This document shows positions 35,314 through 43,080 of a stretch of DNA of 64,000 nt, piece by piece. Source of the DNA: CAYLUN01 sp964386865 (lineage in GTDB: Bacteria; Verrucomicrobiota; Kiritimatiellia; RFP12; UBA1067); NCBI GenBank assembly GCA_964386865.1, contig CAYLUN010000008.1, positions 1-64,000 on the forward strand, written 5' to 3'. Both the position numbers and the translations under genes were made by a program. Position 1 is the stretch's first letter; each line of letters starts with the position of its first letter. A model generated the notes under the pieces. The model made no database searches, was not told the DNA's origin, and was given only the letters and a program-made list of their open reading frames with translations.

Positions 35314-36558
35314 CTATTCCGCTGCAGAGCCAGCCCGAGCCGCCTCCGTGCGCGACAAAACCTCTCCCTGCGCCGTCCGACGCTCCAGATCCCCGCGCAG
35401 CCGCTCCGCCTCCATCAGCAACCGGGCCAGCTCCCCCTGCTTCGCCCCGCGTGCGAGCGCATTCAAGAATTGCTCGTAGGCGTCAGAAACAGCAAGAAGC
35501 GTACCATCGCGCCCGAGCGCGGCCATCCTGACGGACAACGCCTGCTTCAGGGCCGCCGCGCGCACGGCCGGCTCGGCCGACCGCGCCGCCGCCGCCTCAA
35601 ACGTCAGCCACGCCTCGCGTTGGCCTATGCTTTTACCATAATCCGAGGAGTAGAGCAACAGGCTCGACCGGAAGCGGCGCGCAATCCCGCCCGTGGTCAC
35701 CCCGGGTTTCATCACCTGCCGCCCTTTCGCCAGAAACCACAGGTCGAGCGCCGCGTCGAACGCGCCCGCGTCGGCCGTCGACGCCAGAAGCTGCGCGGCC
35801 ATCTCGGGCGACCACGTCGTCCCGCTCGCCGCGCCGCGCAAGAGGGCCTCGAACGGGTTCCCCGCTGGCCGCTTCTCTAAGAACCACCCGGCCAGCACCG
35901 CCCCCACCGCCGGCTCACGCGACGCCGCCACGCTGTCGAAGGCGACCAGCTCCCGCGCCGGAGGCAGGCACGCCCGCGACCAGAGCAGCAGCGCCCGGTC
36001 CACGTCCTCTTGGCGCGTCTCCCGGTCCATGTAGCGCACCAGCCCGTCGATCAGCCAGGCGGGCAGGTCGCGCATCGTGTCGTCCGTCCCGCCCTGCTCC
36101 ACCATCCACCCGCGCAGCAGCGCCACGCAGACCGCCCGCCTGAAGCGCTGCAAATCAGCCGCCTCGGGATCGGGCAGCTCGATGCGCTCACGCACCGCGC
36201 CTGACGGATCGCGCAGGCGGCCGGTCAGCACCCGCACGTCGCCGTCGCTCTTCCCGCCCACCAGCACCTCGAGCGGACAGCGCTGCGTCCCCAGCTTCAG
36301 CCGCGTGGCGCGCTGCAGCTCCTCTCGCGTGCGATCCACGAAAACCAAGACCGGCGCGCGGTATCCCGCCTTGCTCATGGGCGCGTGCACCGACACCGTC
36401 GCGTCCTTGGAGTAGACCGGAGCGGCAGGCGGCGACAGCCTCGCCACCTGCGAGCCCACCAGCGGCGCCTCGTCGGCCGCGAAGGCCAGCGCCACAGCCC
36501 CGACCGCAACGAGCGGCCCGAGCGTTTTCAAGAGGGATGCCATCGGTGTCGAGCACAT
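35314..36558 (-). CDS. Exported protein of unknown function with a WLxxGL motif
   Basis: This 414-residue protein has an N-terminal signal (LLKTLGPLVAVGAVALAFAAD). The centre has LPAWLIDGLVRYMDRETR, a segment seen in peptidase-MA/DUF1570-like secreted proteins of this group. The HExxH zinc motif that normally precedes it is absent, so no protease activity is claimed. The rest is helical and Ala/Arg-rich. Met at 36543 is another possible start. It lies 45 bp ahead of argH and 39 bp after the glycerate kinase gene. Confidence 0.6.
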   Translation of the reverse strand: MCSTPMASLLKTLGPLVAVGAVALAFAADEAPLVGSQVARLSPPAAPVYSKDATVSVHAPMSKAGYRAPVLVFVDRTREELQRATRLKLGTQRCPLEVLVGGKSDGDVRVLTGRLRDPSGAVRERIELPDPEAADLQRFRRAVCVALLRGWMVEQGGTDDTMRDLPAWLIDGLVRYMDRETRQEDVDRALLLWSRACLPPARELVAFDSVAASREPAVGAVLAGWFLEKRPAGNPFEALLRGAASGTTWSPEMAAQLLASTADAGAFDAALDLWFLAKGRQVMKPGVTTGGIARRFRSSLLLYSSDYGKSIGQREAWLTFEAAAARSAEPAVRAAALKQALSVRMAALGRDGTLLAVSDAYEQFLNALARGAKQGELARLLMEAERLRGDLERRTAQGEVLSRTEAARAGSAAE

Positions 36559-36597
36559 GGGGACTCATTGTCGCAACTTGCCCGGCGCGTTTCAATG

Positions 36598-36618
36598 CTA
36601 AAGCCTAAATCCTAACTC
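36598..36618. repeat. Heptamer repeat over the glycerate kinase stop
   Basis: Three in-phase heptamers CTAAAGC, CTAAATC, CTAACTC start with the complement of the stop codon of the glycerate kinase gene. They belong to the degenerate 7-nt repeats seen at other gaps in this window. Confidence 0.5.
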
Positions 36619-37761
36619 CTCCTTTGCTGCGCCGCTCATCGCCAGCAGGCGCCCCACCTGCTCCGCGCACCGCTCCAGCATGCCGGGCCCGCGCGCGGCC
36701 AGCTCCTCCTCAGGCACGGGCTCCTCCAGCGCCGAAAAGTAGGCCCCGATCCCGACGTCACGCACCGTCTCGACGCCGGCGCCGAGCGACCCGCAAATCG
36801 CGATCACCGGCACGCCGCGCTCGCGCGCCACGCGCGCCACGGCGGCGGGCGCTTTGCCGAACACCGTTTGGCCGTCCAGCCGCCCCTCGCCTGTTATCAC
36901 GAGCGCGCAGCCGCCGAGCTTCTCCGCGAGGCCGCACACGCCCAGAACCAGCTCCGCGCCAGGCAGCAGACGCGCGCCCAAGAACGCGGCCAGCCCGGCC
37001 CCCAGCCCGCCCGCCGCGCCGCCGCCCGGCAGCGCGGAAACATCCGTGCCAAGCTCCTTGTGGATCACCGCGGCGAGCCGCTTCAGCCCGGCGTCGAGGG
37101 CTTCGACCATCGCAGGGGTCGACCCCTTCTGCGGGCCGTAGACGCGCGCCGCGCCGCGCGGCCCGAACAGCGGGTTGGTCACGTCGCACGCGGCCTCGAC
37201 AACCACGCCCTTCAGACGCGCGTCCAGCCCGCCCACATCGATGTGCGACACCCGGGCCAGCTCGCCGCCCGCGCCCGCCAGCTCGCCGCCGCGCTCGTCC
37301 AGAAACCGGACGCCCAGCGCCCGGGCCAGGCCCACCCCGCCGTCGACGGTCGCGCTGCCGCCGATGCCAACCAAGATGCGCTCCACGCCGAGGTCGAGCG
37401 CCGCACGCAACAGCTCGCCGGTCCCGTAGGTGCTGGTGAGCAGCGGATTCTGCTCGCCGGGCTTCAGCAGCGCCAGCCCGCTCGCGAGCGCCATCTCGAT
37501 CACGGCTGTCCGCCCGTCGCCGGTCAGGCCGAAGCCTGACGTGATCGGGCGGCCCAGCGGATCGTGCGCCGCGCACGAGACCCAGCGCCCGCCCGTGGCG
37601 TCCACCACGGCCCGCGCGGTGCCGTCGCCGCCGTCGGCGACCGGCACCTTCACGAACTGGCAGTCGGGCAGCGCGGCCCGCAGGCCGCGCTCGATGCAGT
37701 CCGCCGCCTGGGCTGCCGTCAGGCTCCCCTTGAACGCATTGGGGGCAATGGCGATTCTCAT
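36598..37761 (-). CDS. Glycerate kinase (GarK/GlxK type)
   Basis: The protein has 387 residues from the ATG at 37761 (MRIAIAPNAFKGSLTAAQAA); the longer frame is only read-through. It shows the family sequences PVADGGDGT, IGGSATVDGGVG, GAARVYGPQKGS and VITGEGRLDGQTVFGKAP. It phosphorylates D-glycerate, normally to 2-phosphoglycerate, feeding sugar-acid breakdown into glycolysis. It lies 26 bp after a Gfo/Idh/MocA dehydrogenase gene, which could supply its substrate in a sugar-oxidation pathway. Confidence 0.88.
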   Translation of the reverse strand: MRIAIAPNAFKGSLTAAQAADCIERGLRAALPDCQFVKVPVADGGDGTARAVVDATGGRWVSCAAHDPLGRPITSGFGLTGDGRTAVIEMALASGLALLKPGEQNPLLTSTYGTGELLRAALDLGVERILVGIGGSATVDGGVGLARALGVRFLDERGGELAGAGGELARVSHIDVGGLDARLKGVVVEAACDVTNPLFGPRGAARVYGPQKGSTPAMVEALDAGLKRLAAVIHKELGTDVSALPGGGAAGGLGAGLAAFLGARLLPGAELVLGVCGLAEKLGGCALVITGEGRLDGQTVFGKAPAAVARVARERGVPVIAICGSLGAGVETVRDVGIGAYFSALEEPVPEEELAARGPGMLERCAEQVGRLLAMSGAAKEELGFRL

Positions 37762-37787
37762 CGCGCCTCTGGCAGTCAAACCGTCTC

Positions 37788-39122
37788 CTACCCGTTCAGG
37801 GTCCAGCCGGCGCGGTACTCGCGCTTCAGGAGCTTGTTGGCCTCCTCGTTGTCCGTGACACGGCCGGCGGCGCCGTCGTAGCTGATCTTCTTGCCCACGC
37901 GGTAGGCCACGAGGCCGAGGCACATCTGCTCGATCATGTTCGCGCTGTACTCAAAGTCGCACGCAGTCTTCTGGGACGGATCTTTGCACGCGTTGACCCA
38001 CTGCTTCTGGAAATGGCCCACCGAGGGGAGCAGGTCTTCCTTCTTGCGCGGATGGTAGTACGTGAGGCTCCCGTCCTTGCCGAGAGGAATGAGCATGCGC
38101 GACGTGAAGTCCGCCACCAGGATGCCTTCGCTGCCCTTGAACATCGCGCCGTGGCCGATCTTGTTGAGGTCCAGGTAGTCGCTGGGGGACTTCGGCATCG
38201 CGCCGCCCTGGTACCAGGAGACGCTGATCGGGCCGCGCCAGCTGTTCGCGGCGTGCTCGAAGCGCATCTCGGCCATGACGGGCGTGACGTCGGGGTTGAA
38301 GGGGTCGCCCTTCGCCTCGGCGGTGGTCGGCAGCGCGCAGTCCACCGCGTTCCAGAGCAAGTCCATCGTGTGGCTGCCCATATCGCCGATCTGGCCGGTG
38401 CCGAAGTCCCAGTACATGTTCCACTGCAGGCAGTTCGCCCCCGCCTTGGCCGAGAAGTACTCCGGGTTGTACGGGTGGTCGGTTTTCACCGGGCCCAGCC
38501 ACAGGTCATAGTGCAGTCCCTCCGGCGGCGTCCCCTGGGCGGGAAGGTAGCCGGGCTTGGGAATCTTGCGGTTGCCCCAGGCGTAGGCGCTCTTCAGCTC
38601 GCCGATCGCGCCGTCGCGGAGCATCTCGGCGATACGGTTGAAGTTGTCGTGCGCGTGCCGCTGCATGCCGACCTGCGTGGCGAGCTTACCCTTCTTCGGC
38701 AGCCAGTTGGCGCGCACCACGCGCGCCTCTTCCACTGTGATGCCCAGCGGCTTCTCCAGGTAGACGTGCAGGCCGCGGTTGAGCGCCCAGTTGGCGATGA
38801 ACGCGTGGGTGAAGTCGGTCGTGCAGATGACGACCGCGTTGATGTCTTTCTGCTCGAGGCACTTTCGCCAGTCGACGTAGGTTTTGGCGTTCGGGAAGCG
38901 CTTGGCCGCGTCCGCCAGATTCCGCTCCCAGACGTCGCAGAGCGCCACGACGTTCTCGTCGGCGAGCGAGTCCAAATGCGCCAAGCCGCGGCCCCACGTG
39001 CCGATCAGGGCGACGTTCAGCTTGCTGTTCGGAGAATTACCCGCCGCGCGCGCGCCGCTCGGAAGGATGATCAGACCGGCCCCCGTCGTGATGGCCGATT
39101 TCAGGAATTGACGACGCTTCAT
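37788..39122 (-). CDS. Tat-exported Gfo/Idh/MocA family oxidoreductase
   Basis: The protein has 444 residues from the ATG at 39122, with AAGGAGG shortly before it. The N-terminus MKRRQFLKSAITTGAGLIIL is a twin-Arg signal. The NAD(P)-binding part follows (KLNVALIGTWGRG, then HVYLEKPLGITVEEARVV with the family's EKP motif), and the C-terminal part is the GFO_IDH_MocA beta domain with WDFGTGQIGDMGSHTMDLL. These enzymes act on sugars or cyclitols and are greatly expanded in PVC bacteria. The substrate is unknown; the neighbouring glycerate kinase suggests sugar-acid use. Confidence 0.87.
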   Translation of the reverse strand: MKRRQFLKSAITTGAGLIILPSGARAAGNSPNSKLNVALIGTWGRGLAHLDSLADENVVALCDVWERNLADAAKRFPNAKTYVDWRKCLEQKDINAVVICTTDFTHAFIANWALNRGLHVYLEKPLGITVEEARVVRANWLPKKGKLATQVGMQRHAHDNFNRIAEMLRDGAIGELKSAYAWGNRKIPKPGYLPAQGTPPEGLHYDLWLGPVKTDHPYNPEYFSAKAGANCLQWNMYWDFGTGQIGDMGSHTMDLLWNAVDCALPTTAEAKGDPFNPDVTPVMAEMRFEHAANSWRGPISVSWYQGGAMPKSPSDYLDLNKIGHGAMFKGSEGILVADFTSRMLIPLGKDGSLTYYHPRKKEDLLPSVGHFQKQWVNACKDPSQKTACDFEYSANMIEQMCLGLVAYRVGKKISYDGAAGRVTDNEEANKLLKREYRAGWTLNG

Positions 39123-39503
39123 CTTACCTTGCCTCCTTGTGCGTGTGTCTGGCAAAGGAGCTAATACCACTGCCGAAACGTACATGAGCTAAACGGGCGG
39201 CCCCACACGCAGGGAGGTACGGCTTCCAGGCCTTCCGCGGCCGGGGTGGACCCCAGCCCTCCCGTGTGTCTTGTGCCCGTCATAGGGTCTAGATACTTTT
39301 CGTCTGTGGCTGAAGCTCCCCAGCCGTGAGCCGGAATAAGCCGCCGCCGCACCCCGCAGCCTCAGCGCATTCCTACACCCATGATTACCTGCTATGATGC
39401 GGCGGAAGGCGAAAACAGTCAACTGCGTTTTTCAGCTAACACGCCTTATTTTCCGCCCCGCTCGCGGTCGTTCGCGCCGTGCGGAGAGCGGCGCGCAAAC
39501 GGG
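39123..39503. other. 381-bp gap upstream of the Gfo/Idh/MocA gene
   Basis: No gene is visible. It lies between the start of the Gfo/Idh/MocA gene and the 3' end of the first coiled-coil gene. Short imperfect inverted sequences occur near 39207-39270 (CACACGCAGGGAGG against CCCTCCCGTGTG). No convincing promoter was found. Confidence 0.5.
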
Positions 39504-40223
39504 CTAGCGTGAAGCCCCGGATGGGGCGGCGCCCTTTCCGCTGACCGTCACTCGTCGAGAAGGCGGCTCCTGTGGCGGGCGGATAGGCGTGCCGGGCTCG
39601 TCCTGCTTGTCGCCGTCCTTGTCTTGGTCGGGACGCATGTCGATTGTCACGTGTCCGGGTTTTCTGGGAGGCGGAGGCGGCGTCACATTAATGTATTCGG
39701 GTCGACGCTGCGCGTCCCGTCTCGCCCGCTCGGCTGACTCCTCCGCTTCTTGCGCTTTCCTGGCGGCGGTCTTGGCCGCATCTTCGGCAGCTTGCAGACG
39801 CCTCTGCACATCGGCCAATTTTGCGTCGGCTGGGTGCGTTTTGGCCCACTCGGCATTAGCCGCATCCTCAAGTGCAGCCAACTCCTTGCGCCCCGAAAAC
39901 AGATGCGTGTTCGCAAGCTCAATCGCTTTGTCGATCACCGCAGTAGCGGCGAGGCTCCTTTTCGTCCCGTGCGAGGACAAGTCTTTCCAAGCCTTCGTGC
40001 CGACTATGCTGCGCGCAACTTGCCTGGCCTGCTCCGTGTATTGAGACTTCTGCCCGTACTTCTGAAGATCAAGATCGATCTTGTTCGCCGCCTCCACCAC
40101 GTCCCGCACGTCTTGGCTGTACTTTCGGGTTATCGCGTCGACTCGCTCTTGATGGCGATCCTGCGCGTAACCGGTGCCGGCCAACAGAGCCGTCCAACAC
40201 AGAACCGCGAAAACCTTATACAT
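39504..40223 (-). CDS. Secreted coiled-coil protein, paralogue A
   Basis: This 239-residue protein has a signal peptide ending YAQD at about residue 20. A helical, charged body includes KIDLDLQKYGQKSQYTEQAR and a coiled coil at about 115-165 (QEAEESAERARRDAQRRP). It ends in a Pro-rich, Asp/Lys-rich tail and PPSRRVTVSGKG. It is a close paralogue of the gene at 40613-41341, including promoter and leader. Unlike its partner its Asp/Lys tail is shorter. The function is unknown. Confidence 0.72.
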   Translation of the reverse strand: MYKVFAVLCWTALLAGTGYAQDRHQERVDAITRKYSQDVRDVVEAANKIDLDLQKYGQKSQYTEQARQVARSIVGTKAWKDLSSHGTKRSLAATAVIDKAIELANTHLFSGRKELAALEDAANAEWAKTHPADAKLADVQRRLQAAEDAAKTAARKAQEAEESAERARRDAQRRPEYINVTPPPPPRKPGHVTIDMRPDQDKDGDKQDEPGTPIRPPQEPPSRRVTVSGKGAAPSGASR

Positions 40224-40294
40224 AACTCACCTCACGCCTTAACTCCGAACAGTCCGGCACATGTGAACGTCAACAATCACACGTTCTGCGCGGG

Positions 40295-40324
40295 ATTGTA
40301 ATCCACCGGCCCTGCGACGGTCAA
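40295..40324 (-). promoter_or_regulatory. Promoter of coiled-coil paralogue A
   Basis: The minus strand reads TTGACC, 18 bp, TACAAT. The same boxes and spacing stand before paralogue B, and the sequence around them is conserved (AGGCTTGACC on the left), which supports function. The start site would be near 40288. Confidence 0.65.
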
Positions 40325-40573
40325 GCCTATGCCGGACAGCCTATGGCGGACACGCCGCTTTCGGTGGGCACGCTTCAGTTCAGTTGAAACTGAATCGCAC
40401 CCAAGGAGGTGTTAGGAGTTGAATGCGCAACAACCCGCGAAAACCGGCGTCCTTTCGAGTTAGCGCCGCTTATCAGGCGCGGGCTTGGCGCGGGAATAAT
40501 AGCGTCTTCGTTATGAAGACACTCAAATAACAGCACAGCGGATCGGCTAAGCTCTTCGTCTTCGCGGTATTGA

Positions 40574-40601
40574 AACTCCCAAACCCCAACTACTAACTCC
40601 C
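40574..40601. repeat. Heptamer repeat at the 3' side of paralogue B
   Basis: Four in-phase heptamers AACTCCC, AAACCCC, AACTACT, AACTCCC stand 12 bp from the stop codon of the coiled-coil gene at 40613. Confidence 0.55.
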
Positions 40602-40612
40602 GCGCAAACGGT

Positions 40613-41341
40613 CTACTGCGAAGCCCCGGAGGGGCCGTTGCTCTTTCCGCTGATCGTCACTCGTCGAGAAGGCGGCTCCTTTGGCGGGCGGATAGGCTTG
40701 TCGGGCTCGTCCGGCTTGTCGCCGTCATCGTCCTTGTCCTTGTCCTTTTCCGGACGCATGTCGATTGTCACGCGCCCGGGCTCTCTGGGCGGCGGCGGCA
40801 TCACATTGATGTATTCGGGGCGACGCTGCGCGTCCCGCCTCGCCCGCTCGGCGGACTCCTCCGCTTCTTGCGCTTTTGTCGCCGCTATTTTGGCCGCCTC
40901 CTCGGCGGCTTCGAGCCGCCGCTGCATATCCGTCAGCCTTGCCTCGTCCGGGTGCGTCTTGGCCCACTCAGCATACGCCGCTTGCTCCAGCGAGGCCAGC
41001 TCCTGGCGCCCTGAGGAGAGGTGGCTATTCGCAAGCTCGATCATTTGGTTGATCGCTGTAACCGCCGCGCGGTGCTTCTTCGTCTCGCGAGACGTCACGT
41101 CCTTCCAAGCAGCCGTGTGGAAGAGGTTTCGCGCCACAAGCCTTGCCTGCTCCGTGTATTTCGACTTGTGCCCGTATTTCTGAAGATCTAGATCGATCTT
41201 GTTCGCCGCCTCCGCAACCCCGCGTGCCTCTTGGACATATTTACGGGTGATCGCATCGGTCTTCATTTGATGACTGTCCTGCCCGTAAGCGGTGCAGACA
41301 AGAAAAATAAGCCCGCACTGGGCTGCCAGAGCCTTATACAT
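40613..41341 (-). CDS. Secreted coiled-coil protein, paralogue B
   Basis: The protein has 242 residues from the ATG at 41341, chosen because paralogue A begins at the same place (MYK). A GTG at 41353 is also in frame but falls in the conserved leader GTGAGGTG. It has a signal peptide (AYGQD) and the same helical body (KIDLDLQKYGHKSKYTEQAR), then a coiled coil, then PEYINVMPPPPREPGRVTI, an Asp/Lys-rich tract (KDKDKDDDGDKPDEP) and PPSRRVTISGKS. It is a tandem duplicate of the gene at 39504-40223. The function is unknown. Confidence 0.72.
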   Translation of the reverse strand: MYKALAAQCGLIFLVCTAYGQDSHQMKTDAITRKYVQEARGVAEAANKIDLDLQKYGHKSKYTEQARLVARNLFHTAAWKDVTSRETKKHRAAVTAINQMIELANSHLSSGRQELASLEQAAYAEWAKTHPDEARLTDMQRRLEAAEEAAKIAATKAQEAEESAERARRDAQRRPEYINVMPPPPREPGRVTIDMRPEKDKDKDDDGDKPDEPDKPIRPPKEPPSRRVTISGKSNGPSGASQ

Positions 41342-41412
41342 AACGCACCTCACGATCTACGACCGAACCGCTCGATCAACACGAACGTCGCGAAACAAGA
41401 ATTCTGGGGAGG

Positions 41413-41442
41413 ATTGTAGTCCTCCTGCCCTGCTTTGGTCAA
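41413..41442 (-). promoter_or_regulatory. Promoter of coiled-coil paralogue B
   Basis: The minus strand reads TTGACC, 18 bp, TACAAT, identical in boxes and spacing to the promoter of paralogue A. The start site would be near 41406, about 65 bases before the ATG. Confidence 0.65.
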
Positions 41443-41540
41443 GCCTTTGGCAGAAGTATGTCGGGGGCGGTGAACACGGCACGCGGTTGACGCCCGCGCC
41501 GAAGTCCGCTATGGTTTCGGGCGACGGAAGGGAATGCGCC

Positions 41541-42608
41541 ATGTCAAGCCACCACCGACACAGCAGGCGGCACGGCGCCGCAGCGGGCGGCGCCAGTGCG
41601 AGCCAGAGCGGAAGCCGCCGAAGCGCGGCCGCTTCGGGGCATGCCGAGCCGCCTTCTCGCACGAGGCGCCACCGGCACACCGCTTCGGGCAAGCGCCGCA
41701 GCGCGGCCGACGGCAAGCGGCCTCCCAGAGGCCTCAGGTTCTCGCTTCTGTGCCTCCTGTTCTCACTCCTCGGCCTGGCCACGGCGCTCGTCGCCGAGAT
41801 CGTCTCGCACGCGACCCGCGAGCCGTCGCTCCCGTTCCTGAACCTCCTCGGCGGCGCGGCCACCATCGCCGCGCTCGGCACGGGCATCTACGCGATCGCC
41901 ACGCTCGTGCGGCACAACAGCCGCCGCGTCAAGCTGCGCACGCTCGTCGGCATGACCGTCGCCGTGTGCACGGGCCTGGCGGTAATCTCGAACCTCTTCG
42001 ACAATCACAGGCGGCTGGCCGCCCCCGAAACAGCTGCGCCGCCGGCTGCCGCCGCCCAGTCCACGCCCGAAAAAGATGACCTGATCAAGCCCGGCTGGTA
42101 CGGGGAGCTGCTCTCGGGCGGCGTCCACTTGATCGTCACGTCGTTCGAGGAGAGCGCGTCCGAATCCCGGCGGTTCAACCGGGGCTTGTTCAAGCCGGTT
42201 TCGTACGCCACGCTGACGGTCATCAACACGGCCACCGACTGCCCGGTGTCCCTGAGCGCCTTCGAGACCCGCCTGACGCTGGATGACGGCACCTCGATCA
42301 AGAGCCTTTCGCTCCACGACCTACTGGCCCACGGCGTCGGCCACAGCGAACAGCTGGGCAAGCGGCTCGTCGAGCGCCAGACCATCGCGATGGGGTCGAT
42401 GGTGCCCGACATCCCCATCTGCATGGACGCCGGCTTCTCCTGGGCGCGTGTCGCCGTGGTCGAGATCCGCCTCGGCGCGCTCACCGTGTCCGTTCCGGGG
42501 CGCTTTATGACGGCCCAGGAAAAGTCGGATATGCTCCAGAGAATCCTGCCCGCTCAGAGCCCCGACGGCAAGCCGAACGCGGCGGGAGCGGAGAACCAGA
42601 ACCCGTAG
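41541..42608 (+). CDS. Membrane protein with basic Ser/Arg/His-rich N-terminus
   Basis: The protein has 355 residues. The first 65 are low-complexity and very basic (MSSHHRHSRRHGAAAGG). Three membrane helices follow (FSLLCLLFSLLGLATALVAE, LLGGAATIAALGTGIYAIAT, LVGMTVAVCTGLAVISNLF). The C-terminal 190 residues form a soluble beta-rich domain (YATLTVINTATDCPVSLSAF) similar in pattern to DUF4352-like domains. GGAAGGG stands just before the ATG at 41541; an in-frame ATG at 41511 is less likely. The function is unknown. Confidence 0.6.
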   Translation: MSSHHRHSRRHGAAAGGASASQSGSRRSAAASGHAEPPSRTRRHRHTASGKRRSAADGKRPPRGLRFSLLCLLFSLLGLATALVAEIVSHATREPSLPFLNLLGGAATIAALGTGIYAIATLVRHNSRRVKLRTLVGMTVAVCTGLAVISNLFDNHRRLAAPETAAPPAAAAQSTPEKDDLIKPGWYGELLSGGVHLIVTSFEESASESRRFNRGLFKPVSYATLTVINTATDCPVSLSAFETRLTLDDGTSIKSLSLHDLLAHGVGHSEQLGKRLVERQTIAMGSMVPDIPICMDAGFSWARVAVVEIRLGALTVSVPGRFMTAQEKSDMLQRILPAQSPDGKPNAAGAENQNP

Positions 42609-42634
42609 CGCGGTCGCTGAGGCTCCAGAAAAGA

Positions 42635-42679
42635 GTGCCGCCTGTCCTTGTCGGTCGTCCGACGCAGGACAGGCGGCAC
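42635..42679. terminator. Long hairpin between convergent genes
   Basis: A perfect 14-bp stem (GTGCCGCCTGTCCT / AGGACAGGCGGCAC) encloses a second 5-bp stem GTCGG-TCGT-CCGAC. It lies between the stops of the membrane protein gene and glnK. There is no T-run, but place and strength suggest a shared transcription stop or 3'-end stabiliser. Confidence 0.6.
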
Positions 42680-42708
42680 GGGCTCTGTCGATTCACCTAG
42701 GCGCGGGG

Positions 42709-43050
42709 TCAGCCGATGGCCTTACCACCCTGCTCGGCCGTGCGGATGCGGATCGTCTGCTCCAGGTCGAGGACGAAGATCTTGCCGTCCCCGACTTGGC
42801 CCGTGTGCGCACCGTCTTGGATAGCCTTGATTGCAGGCTCCACAAAATCGTCGTTCACGGCGATTTCCAGCTTCACTTTCCGCAACAGGCTGCCCGCTTC
42901 GGTGTGGCTGCGGTAAACCTGGGCGATGCCCTTCTGGCGGCCGCGGCCCATGACGTTGGACACGGTGACCAAGTGAATCTCTTTCGCGGTCAGACGATCA
43001 AGCACCTCGTCCATGCGATCCGGTTGAATAATGGCAACAATGTATTTCAT
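42709..43050 (-). CDS. glnK: Nitrogen regulatory PII protein
   Basis: At 113 residues it has typical PII length. The core is intact: T-loop start GRGRQKGIAQVYR, then RKVKLEIAVNDDF, then the B-loop GQVGDGKIFVLDLEQTIRIRTAEQGG that binds ATP/ADP. It lies 30 bp after amtB, whose channel it is expected to block when nitrogen is plentiful. The T-loop has Tyr46 but Glu at position 51 in place of the Tyr that GlnD uridylylates in proteobacteria, so control is probably only by 2-oxoglutarate and adenylates. Confidence 0.92.
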   Translation of the reverse strand: MKYIVAIIQPDRMDEVLDRLTAKEIHLVTVSNVMGRGRQKGIAQVYRSHTEAGSLLRKVKLEIAVNDDFVEPAIKAIQDGAHTGQVGDGKIFVLDLEQTIRIRTAEQGGKAIG

Positions 43051-43080
43051 GATCAGATTCCTTTCTCAGGGGGTCATTCG

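Larger units (their letters stand above)
40224..40612. other. 389-bp gap between the coiled-coil paralogues
   Basis: It holds the promoter of paralogue A (40295-40324) and a heptamer repeat (40574-40601). The first 110 bp resemble the region upstream of paralogue B, so the duplication took in the promoter. The middle part shows nothing I can assign. Confidence 0.6.

Noticed and set aside
35314..36558. Peptidase MA-type zinc protease
   Set aside because: It has the WLxxGL motif but no HExxH, so a protease call is not supported.
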